DNA of 17,418 nucleotides, taken from the NCBI GenBank assembly GCA_002427045.1, contig DIPO01000076.1, positions 69,625 to 87,042 of the forward strand. Direction: 5' to 3'. Below are positions 1 to 6,795 of this stretch, piece after piece. The stretch comes from Firmicutes bacterium UBA5486 (GTDB lineage Bacteria > Bacillota > UBA4882 > UBA10575). Both the position numbers and the translations under genes were made by a program. Positions within the stretch are counted from its first letter, which is position 1. Every line of letters starts with the position of its first letter. The notes under the pieces are model-generated. The model was given only the letters and a program-made list of their open reading frames with translations, did not search any database and had not been told where the DNA came from.

Positions 1-588
1 GCAGAACCAGTGGATGCAGCTTTTATTTGCCGGCAGATTGGCGAGAATTGTCTGGCTGGCGGAGAAAGAAGGGGTTTGAAAATTCCCGGTTTTGACTTAG
101 GAAATTCGCCATTAGAATATACACCGGAGAAGGTTTCTGGGAAAAGGGTTGTATTATGTACCACTAATGGAACTAAGGCTTTGAAGGAAGCAGAGAATGC
201 GGCTGAAATCTTAATTGGTGCTTTTCTAAATGTCGGGAAGATTATTTCGTATTTAAAAAATAGAAAAGAGATAGTTCTTTTTTGTGCCGGTAAAAATGGG
301 GAACCAGGATTGGAAGATCTACTCTGTGCCGGCCTTATTATTGAGCGGCTAATTGCTGAGGGGATTGAAGTGGAGTTAACAGATGCTGCCCACTTGGGAT
401 TGATTGTTTATCAACAATTAATAAGTAATAACGAAGACTTAACCGAGGCAGTATACCAAGCAGAACATGCTCAGTACCTGTCCTCGATTGGTTTTGCTGA
501 TGATATTTCCTATTGTTCACAGGTTGATACTCATCCTTATTTAGTATCTTTTAAGAATGGAAGGGTAATCATTGAACGTGAGGAATGA
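1..588 (+). CDS. comB: 2-phosphosulfolactate phosphatase, ComB family (5' end cut off by window)
   Basis: The frame is open from base 1 (Ala-Glu-Pro-Val-Asp...) and stops with TGA at 586-588, so the first part of the gene lies outside the window. The visible ~195 residues carry ComB-family hallmarks: a GER.GLKIPGFDLGNSPLEY segment, TTNGTKAL, and CAGKNGEPGLEDLLCAG. The known family reaction is Mg-dependent hydrolysis of 2-phosphosulfolactate to sulfolactate. This was first described in methanogen coenzyme M synthesis, but homologues are common in Bacillota, where the physiological role is less clear. The protein should be cytosolic, since no membrane segment is visible. It converges on the minus-strand UPF0210 gene with only 21 bases between the two stops, and no U-tailed terminator is visible there. 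Family assignment is confident; the substrate in this organism is inferred. Confidence 0.88.
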   Translation, partial: AEPVDAAFICRQIGENCLAGGERRGLKIPGFDLGNSPLEYTPEKVSGKRVVLCTTNGTKALKEAENAAEILIGAFLNVGKIISYLKNRKEIVLFCAGKNGEPGLEDLLCAGLIIERLIAEGIEVELTDAAHLGLIVYQQLISNNEDLTEAVYQAEHAQYLSSIGFADDISYCSQVDTHPYLVSFKNGRVIIEREE

Positions 589-609
589 AGATGTTCTATT
601 GGCTAAGAG

Positions 610-1971
610 CTAATTTGTTAGGGCTCTAAAGGGAGCGGGAATCCGTCCTCCCCGTTCTACAAAAATTTTCGGGCTATATGGATTTACTGCCATAATCGGA
701 GCTTCACCTAGTAGGCCACCGAAGGAAACCTTCTCGCCGACACTTTTATTAGGAACCGGAATAATCCGGACAGCGGTGGTCTTGTTATTGACTACCCCAA
801 TTGCCATTTCATCTGCGATTAAGGCGGCAATTATTTCGGCAGGAGTCTCCCCAGGGACAGCGATCATATCCAATCCTACAGAACAAACAGCGGTCATGGC
901 TTCGAGTTTGTTTAGCGTAAGGGCACCACATTCTACAGCTCTTATCATACCTGCATCTTCACTAACAGGGATAAAAGAACCACTAAGCCCACCAACTGAG
1001 GAGGAAGCCATAGCTCCTCCTTTTTTTACAGCATCATTCAGTAAGGCAAGAGCCGCAGTTGTACCATGTGCTCCACAAGATTCAAGGCCCATGGCTTCCA
1101 GGATATTTGCCACACTATCGCCGTGGGCCGGGGTGGGAGCTAAGGAGAGATCTACAATGCCAAATGTTACACCTAACTTTTTGGAGACTTTTCTTCCGAT
1201 TAATTCTCCTGCCCTGGTAATTTTGAAGACAGTCTTCTTGATCTCTTCTGCTAATTCACCGAGGTTATGATTAGGACACCGTTCGATAGTGGCGCGAACC
1301 ACTCCCGGCCCACTAATACCAATATTAATAGCAGTTTCAGCTTCGCCCACCCCATGGAAGGCTCCGGCCATAAAGGGATTATCTTCAGGAGCATTAGCAA
1401 AGACCACCAGTTTAGCACAGGCAATTCCATGTTCATCAGCTGTAAGCTTGGCAGCTTCTTTAATAGCTGCAGCGGCCTGGTTAATTGCATTCATATTGAT
1501 TCCAGCTTTAGTCGAGGCTACATTAAGTGAACTGCATACTTTTTTAGTAGAGGATAGAGCCCTAGGGATAGCGGATATTAGGTTAAGGTCGCCATGAGTA
1601 AAACCTTTCTGGATTAGAGCGGAGAATCCGCCCAGAAAGTCTATTCCTAAGGTATCTGCTGCTTGATCAAGAGCATAAGCGATCTCCAGAAAATCGTCAG
1701 CTGAATAGTGGTGATCTAATAAAGAGATTGGGGTTACTGCTACTCTAGTGTTTACGATTGGAATTCCGTAGGTTTTTTCCATGTTCCGGACTGTAGAGAT
1801 GAGTTGTTCCCCGGTTTTTGTAATCTTGTCATATATTTTTTGGGCTGCTTTTTTCGAGTCGGGATCCCCACAATCCAAGAGGGAAATTCCTAAGGTAACG
1901 GTACGGATATCAAAATGGAGATTTTCCACCATATTGATGGTCTCCATTATTTCTTCTGAAGAATAAGCCAA
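610..1971 (-). CDS. UPF0210 / DUF711 (PFL-like) family protein
   Basis: This protein of about 453 residues is recognised by an N-terminal EEIMETINMV...DIRTVTLGISLLDC segment, a central GVGEAETAINIGISGPGVV, and SSVGGLSGSFIPVSEDAGM. These are typical of the conserved UPF0210 family, whose fold is related to pyruvate formate-lyase-like proteins and whose biochemical role is not established. Start choice: a GTG at 1978-1980 sits only one base from the AAGGA ribosome site (complement of 1982-1986). The in-frame TTG at 1969-1971 is 10 bases from it and gives MAYSSEEIMETI, closer to the family's usual N-terminus, so TTG is preferred. The gene follows the UPF0237 ACT-domain gene by about 40 bases on the same strand. 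That pairing is conserved across Bacillota and suggests the ACT protein senses a small ligand for this partner. Confidence 0.9.
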   Translation of the reverse strand: MAYSSEEIMETINMVENLHFDIRTVTLGISLLDCGDPDSKKAAQKIYDKITKTGEQLISTVRNMEKTYGIPIVNTRVAVTPISLLDHHYSADDFLEIAYALDQAADTLGIDFLGGFSALIQKGFTHGDLNLISAIPRALSSTKKVCSSLNVASTKAGINMNAINQAAAAIKEAAKLTADEHGIACAKLVVFANAPEDNPFMAGAFHGVGEAETAINIGISGPGVVRATIERCPNHNLGELAEEIKKTVFKITRAGELIGRKVSKKLGVTFGIVDLSLAPTPAHGDSVANILEAMGLESCGAHGTTAALALLNDAVKKGGAMASSSVGGLSGSFIPVSEDAGMIRAVECGALTLNKLEAMTAVCSVGLDMIAVPGETPAEIIAALIADEMAIGVVNNKTTAVRIIPVPNKSVGEKVSFGGLLGEAPIMAVNPYSPKIFVERGGRIPAPFRALTN

Positions 1972-2012
1972 AAATAGCACTTCCTTTTTGAGTATTTAGT
2001 TTTTAAATAGAG

Positions 2013-2282
2013 CTAGATTCGATGCATAAATTGGAAAATATCAGCATGTTGAAGAACAACTTTTACGCCTAATTTTTTGCCTGCTTCTTCAAGTTGATCG
2101 CGGAGCATAAGTAGATCAAGGGCCTCTGGTAACTCGATTACTAGAATCATGGCAAAAATCCCTTGAGTGAGGGTCTGGCTAATATCTAAAATGTTACATT
2201 TATGATCAGCCAGTATTTTAGTGATTCCAGCGACAATTCCAACTTTATCGTCTCCCATTACAGTAACAACGGCTTTTTCCAT
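2013..2282 (-). CDS. ACT domain-containing protein, UPF0237 family
   Basis: This 89-residue protein is essentially a single ACT domain. The N-terminus MEKAVVTVMGDDKVGIVAGI is the first strand, the Gly-containing ligand loop and the start of helix 1. It is followed by LADHKCNILDISQTL and a hydrophobic strand (FAMILVIEL). ACT domains bind amino acids or similar small ligands, usually as dimers. This family also resembles the GcvR regulator, but no DNA-binding domain is present. The ATG is preceded on the minus strand by AAAGGAG about 11 bases upstream, slightly long but acceptable. The gene lies directly upstream of the UPF0210 gene, its regular genomic partner, and 59 bases downstream of the diguanylate cyclase. 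A regulatory role for the UPF0210 protein is inference from gene order. Confidence 0.9.
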   Translation of the reverse strand: MEKAVVTVMGDDKVGIVAGITKILADHKCNILDISQTLTQGIFAMILVIELPEALDLLMLRDQLEEAGKKLGVKVVLQHADIFQFMHRI

Positions 2283-2303
2283 TTAATAAAAGACTCCTTT
2301 CAG

Positions 2304-2315
2304 ATTATGCAATTC
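2304..2315 (-). repeat. Isolated end motif of the inverted-repeat family
   Basis: The minus strand here reads GAATTGCATAAT, a 12-base exact match to the end motif of the palindromic elements at 5885-6116 and 10268-10377. It lies just upstream of the ribosome site of the UPF0237 gene, between that gene and the diguanylate cyclase. No second end is visible nearby, so it could be a remnant, a binding site sharing the motif, or chance. Confidence 0.35.
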
Positions 2316-2341
2316 ATTCGATGTGAAGTATTGAGCATTGA

Positions 2342-3958
2342 TTATTCACTATAAATTTGTACTTGATTTCTTCCCGAATTTTTTGCTTTATATAAAGCCT
2401 CGTCTGCTTTGGCAACAAGGTCTTCAATCATTAAGGTATGTTCAGGAATTCTAGCTATGCCACAACTAATTGTAAGACTAAATTCTTTTCCATTAGTGCT
2501 AAGAAAGGTTGTATTGGCAATTTCTTTTCTAATTTCTTCAGCAATTGCAAACATTTCTTCTAAATTATGTTCAAGGGATAAAAGTAGAAATTCTTCACCA
2601 CCATAACGGACAGCGATCGTTCTGGTGGTAGAATATTTTTTGAGAGTAGTTGCTAATTTCTGAAGAACCAGATCACCAGTTATATGTCCGTATGTATCAT
2701 TAATTATTTTAAAACGGTCAAGATCAAACATGGCAGACGCAAGTTTACTATTATCTTGTACTACGGAGAGAAAAACGTTCATGTAGTTTCTATTATATAA
2801 ATTAGTCAGCGAATCATGCATTGCCATTTTTTTTGTTTCTTGATGAAGTTTAGTGTTTTCTAAGGCTAAGCTTAACTGATTGGCGATGATTAACAGCTGT
2901 TCGTGTTGTTCTTGATTAAAAAAGACTTTCTGAAAATTAGCAGCAAGCATAACTCCTAAAATTCCGCCTTTAGAGGAGAGGGGGACTGTGCTTATGTAGT
3001 TGATTCCTTGTTTTCTCCAGTATTCCATTTCTTCTTGGGAGGCAGCTTGTTCATTATGAATTGATTTTGTTTCAATAGTCTTTGCTACTAAGCTATCTTT
3101 ATTATTGACAATATTGGTAATGGTAGGACAAAGTTCCTTGCCGGAATAAGCCAGAAGTTCTATTTGTTTATCTTCTCCAATACCAAAGATGGCACAGATC
3201 GAACTACCGAGTATACCCTGGATGATATCTGTAGTATTGGCAAAGAGTTTGGTCTCATCTAGTTCTTGGAAGAGAAATTGCTGGATAAGGGTTAAAGTGT
3301 AAAAGAAGGCGTATTTTTCTTCCAGTTTTGTACGGGTAAGATGGGTTTGGTTCAAAGCTTCTTCTTTCTCTAATAACATTTCTTCAAGATTACGAGTCAT
3401 CGAACTGTCAATTTTTGCATAGGTCGTAGCCAGGAATCCGGAGAAAAGTAAAACAAATAAGGCCAGAAATCCGGAGAGATTGATGGTTAAAGTTGAATAA
3501 CCTAATTTTTGTAGAAAGATAAGACTATCTTCCCAAAGAAAAAAAACATTGATTGAAAACCCAACCATTGATAAGATCGTAATATATAGAATCTCTCTAG
3601 GAAAAGCTTCAATGGTAGAAAGGTAGATTAAGAAAAGATAGAGCGGAAGGAGAAAGTTAATAGGGAAAAAACCGAAAGAATAAAACAAAGAGACTGCTAT
3701 AACATTTAGTAGATCGATTAGCCAGAATAAACGCGAAATAAATTCGGTTTCCTGTTTAAATAAGTATTCTTTTACTGCTAGGTTTAAGATGGCAAATAAA
3801 GAGACACAGATTATATATGTGGTATTGTAGCGAGTAAGTTTATTTTGGAAAAACATTAACCAGGTAATAGAGAGAAAAGCCAGGGTGACAATCCAGTCAA
3901 ACTTTAGATTCATTGTGATTCGGGTTTTAAGTTTGTTTTTCTTTAGAACAAAGGACAT
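2342..3958 (-). CDS. Membrane-bound diguanylate cyclase (6 TM, GAF, GGDEF)
   Basis: Likely makes cyclic di-GMP from two GTP at the membrane. The 538-residue product has about six hydrophobic helices (roughly 21-37, 47-65, 76-95, 99-117, 123-141, 159-178). A charged coiled-coil-like linker (190-215), a GAF-like sensory region (219-367) and a C-terminal GGDEF domain (380-535) follow. The active-site loop is intact: RYGGEEF (GGEEF at 453-457), with FDLDRFKIINDTYGH upstream for metal and GTP binding. The inhibitory RxxD site that should lie nine residues before GGEEF is Thr-Thr-Arg-Thr, so product feedback at that site looks absent. Start: the open frame runs 19 codons further upstream, but the ATG at 3956-3958 has AAAAGGA nine bases upstream (3968-3974) and is preferred. 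The signal sensed is unknown. Confidence 0.9.
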   Translation of the reverse strand: MSFVLKKNKLKTRITMNLKFDWIVTLAFLSITWLMFFQNKLTRYNTTYIICVSLFAILNLAVKEYLFKQETEFISRLFWLIDLLNVIAVSLFYSFGFFPINFLLPLYLFLIYLSTIEAFPREILYITILSMVGFSINVFFLWEDSLIFLQKLGYSTLTINLSGFLALFVLLFSGFLATTYAKIDSSMTRNLEEMLLEKEEALNQTHLTRTKLEEKYAFFYTLTLIQQFLFQELDETKLFANTTDIIQGILGSSICAIFGIGEDKQIELLAYSGKELCPTITNIVNNKDSLVAKTIETKSIHNEQAASQEEMEYWRKQGINYISTVPLSSKGGILGVMLAANFQKVFFNQEQHEQLLIIANQLSLALENTKLHQETKKMAMHDSLTNLYNRNYMNVFLSVVQDNSKLASAMFDLDRFKIINDTYGHITGDLVLQKLATTLKKYSTTRTIAVRYGGEEFLLLSLEHNLEEMFAIAEEIRKEIANTTFLSTNGKEFSLTISCGIARIPEHTLMIEDLVAKADEALYKAKNSGRNQVQIYSE

Positions 3959-4426
3959 ATTAATCATTCCTTTTAAAAGAAGGTTGAGGACAATTCTAAT
4001 TAGCCAATTTTTCAAAACATTGGTAATAAACCTCTTAAGATTATATTATAGACTATATCTTCCTATAAAGAAAGAATTAGAGTACAATTCGAGCAATTAT
4101 ATTGATATCTTAATTTATTATAATGGTATATAGTTGTTTTAGCATATTAAATATATTTTAATAAAACGAGAAAATAGGGTTGGAACATAAAAATCTACTT
4201 TTATGTTAATATTGTTAGATTTAAGGAACGGAAAAATATGCTTGCCTTTATATTATATTAAGGGATTGCACAGTATGAAGCTGTAACTTATTGATTATAA
4301 TTTTTTGTAATAGTGTTGTTCTGTTGTATATTAGCCATTCCTTCATATAAATTGAATCGGCATAGTACAAAGAGTTCTTTACAGATTTTTATAATTTACA
4401 TTAAATTACTGGTGGAGGTGTTAATT
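3959..4426. other. AT-rich divergent intergenic region with one perfect hairpin
   Basis: This gap between the diverging cyclase and pseudokinase genes is very AT-rich and holds no credible gene. A perfect 9-bp hairpin is present: AACATAAAA at 4184-4192, a six-base loop, and TTTTATGTT at 4199-4207. It has no U tract and is not an obvious terminator. TATAAT hexamers occur on the plus strand at 4296-4301 and on the minus strand at 4050-4045. Neither has a good -35 at 17 bases, so the two promoters are only weakly placed. A seven-codon ORF (ATG 4238, AAGGA ten bases upstream) is too short to call. Confidence 0.4.
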
Positions 4427-5809
4427 ATGGGATTTATTTTATTAAAAACAAAAAAAGCAGCGGATGATAGCCAGCTATTTTTAGTCCGGGATGAGCAAGG
4501 AGAAAAGTATTTATTTGAACCTCTTAATCTTAGTCTTTCTTCTAAGGAAAATATGTTCATCGATTTGCTCCGGGAGCTTAGGAAAATAATCCGCAATCCT
4601 CTTGAGTTAGATCAGAATGAAACCAAAATATTTTGTTATCATGGGATTGAAAAGTTCCAGCAGGAGACTTGTTTAGTTTTAGCTTATAATCAACAGCTTT
4701 GGGATCATTGGGAAGAAAAAGGACTACAGATTTATTCTTTGCAAGAAGTAGCAGAGGTTGGCGTTTTTATGACTGAAATTCTTGATTTAGTAAAAGAGAC
4801 GGAATTAGGGTTTGAAGGGTTTTTCCCTGGAGATCTTCTTCCTCTAGGAGCCGGAGCCTGGGGAATACTAGACCCTAGGGTGCAAAAGTTATTATCTCCT
4901 TATCGAGTAGGAGAAGAGCTTCGAGAGTTTTACTTTCCACCCGAAATTATTGCTGGTTCATCTTGGTCCCAAAAGTCTTTTGTGTATACTTTAGGTCTTA
5001 CCTTGTATTCGATGTCTACCGGGATTCTCCCCTTTCCTTTAGAAAAAAAGCGGGAAACCATTACTGCTATTTTAAAGGAGGAACCACTTGATCCCCGGTA
5101 CTATCAGCCCAAAATTGGAGCTGGTTTAGCAATTTTAATACAAGATTGTTTAAAGAAAAAACCAGATAGCAGACCGGATGAAGGGGGTTTAAAGCAAGAG
5201 ATTAAGAGAATAATAGAAGAACAGGATTATTTTGCCCAACCGGAAGAAGAAGTTAAATTCAAGAATGAAGCAGAGACTGTTCAAGAAAAGGTAAAGAAAA
5301 AGCGACAGCTATATTGGTGGTGGCAGAAGCTGAAATGGCCGATACTTGTTAGCCCGGTTCTGATTATTTTGGCTATACTCTTATCCCGGGGAGGATATGA
5401 GGAGCAGATTACGCCGGAGACTAAACCTCTAGAAGTGGTTAATCAATTTTACGAAGGATTCAAAAACCTTAATACGATGCAAATGGAAGAACCCTTAGCT
5501 AAAGGGGTGGGTAAGGAATATATAAATATGGCAACTTTTATGCATGTTACTTCTAAAACTCGCCAAGCGTATGAACACCTTAATATCCCTTTTTTAAAAA
5601 TAGATGATTTGGAAATCAGGGAAAACGAAGATTCTACTGAAGAAAACCCTTCATTTACCGGAGAATACATTTTAAAAATGCTTACTGGTGATGAGTACCA
5701 GGTTCAGAGTAGAAGAGATCGGTTAGTTTTAAAAAGGATTAAAAACAAGTGGCGAATTGGAGAACTAGAAACAGAGATTTTATCTGAAAGCAGTGAACCA
5801 GCGTTATAA
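4427..5809 (+). CDS. Membrane-anchored protein kinase-like protein (probable pseudokinase) with extracytoplasmic NTF2-like domain
   Basis: The 460-residue product starts at ATG 4427, six bases after GGAGGTG (4414-4420). Residues ~15-265 look like a degenerate Ser/Thr kinase fold. The strongest matches are FYFPPEIIAG (168-177, the APE region), VYTLGLTLYSMSTGILPF (186-203, subdomain IX) and CLKKKPDSRP (241-250, subdomain XI). Catalytic features are missing: no glycine-rich loop, Glu31 where the VAIK lysine is expected, PGDLLP (134-139) where HRDLKP is expected, DPR (149-151) instead of DFG, and Phe185 in place of the subdomain IX Asp. A single membrane helix (303-320) follows a Lys/Trp-rich stretch. 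Residues 335-452 (VVNQFYEGFKNLN...KNKWRIGELE) resemble a small NTF2-like domain outside the cell. It may act as a signalling scaffold or ligand sensor; that is inference. The gene appears monocistronic. Confidence 0.72.
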   Translation: MGFILLKTKKAADDSQLFLVRDEQGEKYLFEPLNLSLSSKENMFIDLLRELRKIIRNPLELDQNETKIFCYHGIEKFQQETCLVLAYNQQLWDHWEEKGLQIYSLQEVAEVGVFMTEILDLVKETELGFEGFFPGDLLPLGAGAWGILDPRVQKLLSPYRVGEELREFYFPPEIIAGSSWSQKSFVYTLGLTLYSMSTGILPFPLEKKRETITAILKEEPLDPRYYQPKIGAGLAILIQDCLKKKPDSRPDEGGLKQEIKRIIEEQDYFAQPEEEVKFKNEAETVQEKVKKKRQLYWWWQKLKWPILVSPVLIILAILLSRGGYEEQITPETKPLEVVNQFYEGFKNLNTMQMEEPLAKGVGKEYINMATFMHVTSKTRQAYEHLNIPFLKIDDLEIRENEDSTEENPSFTGEYILKMLTGDEYQVQSRRDRLVLKRIKNKWRIGELETEILSESSEPAL

Positions 5810-5827
5810 ATGAAGATTTAGGAATAC

Positions 5828-5856
5828 TTGACAGATGGATATTAGTGAGTTAATAT
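5828..5856 (+). promoter_or_regulatory. Sigma-A-type promoter for the hpt leader
   Basis: TTGACA at 5828-5833 and TAATAT at 5851-5856 are separated by exactly 17 bases: a perfect -35 and a five-of-six -10. It lies just after the pseudokinase gene and about 340 bases before the hpt start. The transcript would therefore include the whole inverted-repeat element. A partial palindrome, ATGCA (5855-5859) and TGCAT (5872-5876), overlaps the -10 and start region and could be an operator. Confidence 0.75.
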
Positions 5857-5884
5857 GCATAGTATAATATTTGCATGAAAATTA

Positions 5885-6116
5885 GGGAATTGCATAATTA
5901 AATTATTTAAGATTCAGCCATAATATCTGTAGTTCTGAAGTTCTGAATCCGTGACTTAAAGCTTTCGTGATTTTCCCTGGTGTCTGAGGATGTCACGAAT
6001 TCAGGATAATATATTGATATTCTCACTATGAATTGTCTAATCTTAGATAATTACCTTGAATAGTTAAACACATATATTGTGGTTGAATGGATGCAAAAGG
6101 TAATTATGCAATTCCC
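5885..6116 (+). repeat. Inverted-repeat element, copy 1 (232 bp, MITE-like), in the hpt leader
   Basis: The ends are perfect inverted repeats: GGGAATTGCATAATTA at 5885-5900 and TAATTATGCAATTCCC at 6101-6116. The right half, read on the minus strand, aligns closely with copy 2 at 10268-10377. It shares ATTACCT, TTCAA.CACAATATAT, GTTTAACTA, AAGGTAATT and TTAGACAA in the same order. Internal helices are possible: ATAATTACCTT (6047-6057) with AAGGTAATTAT (6097-6107), 11 bp; and TTGTCT (6033-6038) with AGATAA (6045-6050). The left half also has a second nested palindrome. No coding capacity is seen. It could be a miniature inverted-repeat transposable element or another structured intergenic repeat. 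No clear target-site duplication is visible. Confidence 0.75.
5941..6006 (+). repeat. Nested palindrome inside copy 1 with competing helices
   Basis: TTCTGAATCCGTGAC (5941-5955) is complementary to GTCACGAATTCAGGA (5992-6006) at 13 of 15 positions, with a 36-base loop. Inside the loop, TTCGTGA (5964-5970) can pair perfectly with TCACGAA (5993-5999) instead, so two helices compete for the same right arm. A direct duplication, AGTTCTGA twice (5931-5946), abuts the left arm. Copy 2 lacks this segment, so it may be an insertion or another part of the element. Confidence 0.5.
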
Positions 6117-6127
6117 TCAAATCCTTG

Positions 6128-6163
6128 GATTATTCTGAAAATATTATTTACAGAGGAATAATC
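6128..6163 (+). promoter_or_regulatory. Stem-loop just upstream of the hpt ribosome site
   Basis: GATTATTC (6128-6135) and GAATAATC (6156-6163) form a perfect 8-bp stem over a 20-base AT-rich loop. It ends 17 bases before the GGAGGG ribosome site of hpt at 6181-6186. It has no U tract. It lies outside the repeat element and belongs to the hpt 5' leader. Confidence 0.35.
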
Positions 6164-6192
6164 TTAAGAACTGTTTATCAGGAGGGAGACGG

Positions 6193-6729
6193 GTGGAAGA
6201 GATTTCCGAAGTGTTATTAAGCCCCGAAAAAATTGCGGACAAGGTTAAGGAGATAGGGGAAGAAATTACTCGTGATTATCAAGGTAAAGAATTGATTATT
6301 ATTGGAATTTTAAAAGGTGCACTTCCATTCATGGCTGATCTGATTAGAGAGATTAAGGTGCCATTAAAATATGATCTAATGGCAGTCTCTAGTTACGGAG
6401 CTTCTACTAAGACTTCCGGAGCTGTCCAGATCTTAAAAGATATTGGGATGGGTTTGGCTGGGGAGCATGTATTGGTAGTAGAAGATATTATCGATACGGG
6501 CTTAACTTTGAAATATTTAGTAGGAAACCTGTGGTCCCGTAAACCAGCCAGTTTAAAAATTTGTACTTTACTAGATAAGCCAAGTAGACGTGAGGTAGAT
6601 ATTACTCCTGATTATAATGGGTTTACTATTCCTGACCGTTTTGTGGTTGGGTATGGGTTAGATTATGATGAGCGGTTCCGTCAATTACCGATGATTGGAG
6701 TACTTAAACCCGAAGTATACCAGAGTTGA
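6193..6729 (+). CDS. hpt: Hypoxanthine phosphoribosyltransferase
   Basis: Transfers the phosphoribosyl group of PRPP to hypoxanthine (and usually guanine) to give IMP or GMP in purine salvage, in the cytosol. The 178-residue protein has the family's normal length. It carries the GILKGALPFMADL segment (38-50), SSYGASTKTSG in the flexible loop, and the PRPP-binding motif VVEDIIDTGLTL (95-106) with its two acidic residues. The C-terminal RFVVGYGLDYDERFRQLP is also typical. The start is GTG at 6193, six bases after GGAGGG (6181-6186). It is the first gene of a purine block followed by guaA and an NCS2 permease. A strong promoter lies at 5828, with a repeat-bearing leader of over 300 bases between. 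A strong hairpin with a U run follows three bases after its stop. Confidence 0.95.
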   Translation: MEEISEVLLSPEKIADKVKEIGEEITRDYQGKELIIIGILKGALPFMADLIREIKVPLKYDLMAVSSYGASTKTSGAVQILKDIGMGLAGEHVLVVEDIIDTGLTLKYLVGNLWSRKPASLKICTLLDKPSRREVDITPDYNGFTIPDRFVVGYGLDYDERFRQLPMIGVLKPEVYQS

Positions 6730-6731
6730 AT

Positions 6732-6756
6732 AAACCACAGCAAAGCTGTGGTTTTT
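6732..6756 (+). terminator. Intrinsic terminator or attenuator between hpt and guaA
   Basis: AAACCACAGC (6732-6741), loop AAA and GCTGTGGTTT (6745-6754) form a perfect 10-bp stem running into five T residues. It lies in the 66-base gap between hpt and guaA. There is too little room after it for a separate guaA promoter, so guaA must depend on read-through or a promoter inside hpt. That makes a polar attenuator likely. Confidence 0.85.
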
Positions 6757-6795
6757 ACCGTTTCCATAACTAAATGTTGGATTGAGGTGAAGTTG

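Noticed and set aside
604..625. Hairpin AGAGC...GCTCT between comB and the UPF0210 gene, a possible shared terminator
   Set aside because: The stem is short and interrupted, overlaps the UPF0210 stop codon, and has no U run on either strand.
776..1270. Long plus-strand open frame inside the UPF0210 gene
   Set aside because: It is antisense to a well-recognised conserved gene, has no ribosome site, and its translation resembles no protein; it is a shadow of the real frame.
4238..4261. Seven-codon ORF (ATG) with AAGGA upstream in the divergent intergenic region
   Set aside because: Too short, in a very AT-rich stretch, with no supporting context.
4313..4426. 38-codon upstream extension of the pseudokinase frame
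   Set aside because: The ATG at 4427 has GGAGGTG at ideal spacing; the extension has no ribosome site and would add an unlikely hydrophobic segment.
5860..6190. Guanine/adenine riboswitch before hpt (also checked at 8185-8376 before the permease)
   Set aside because: I did not find the conserved purine-aptamer loops or core in either leader, only repeats and simple hairpins.
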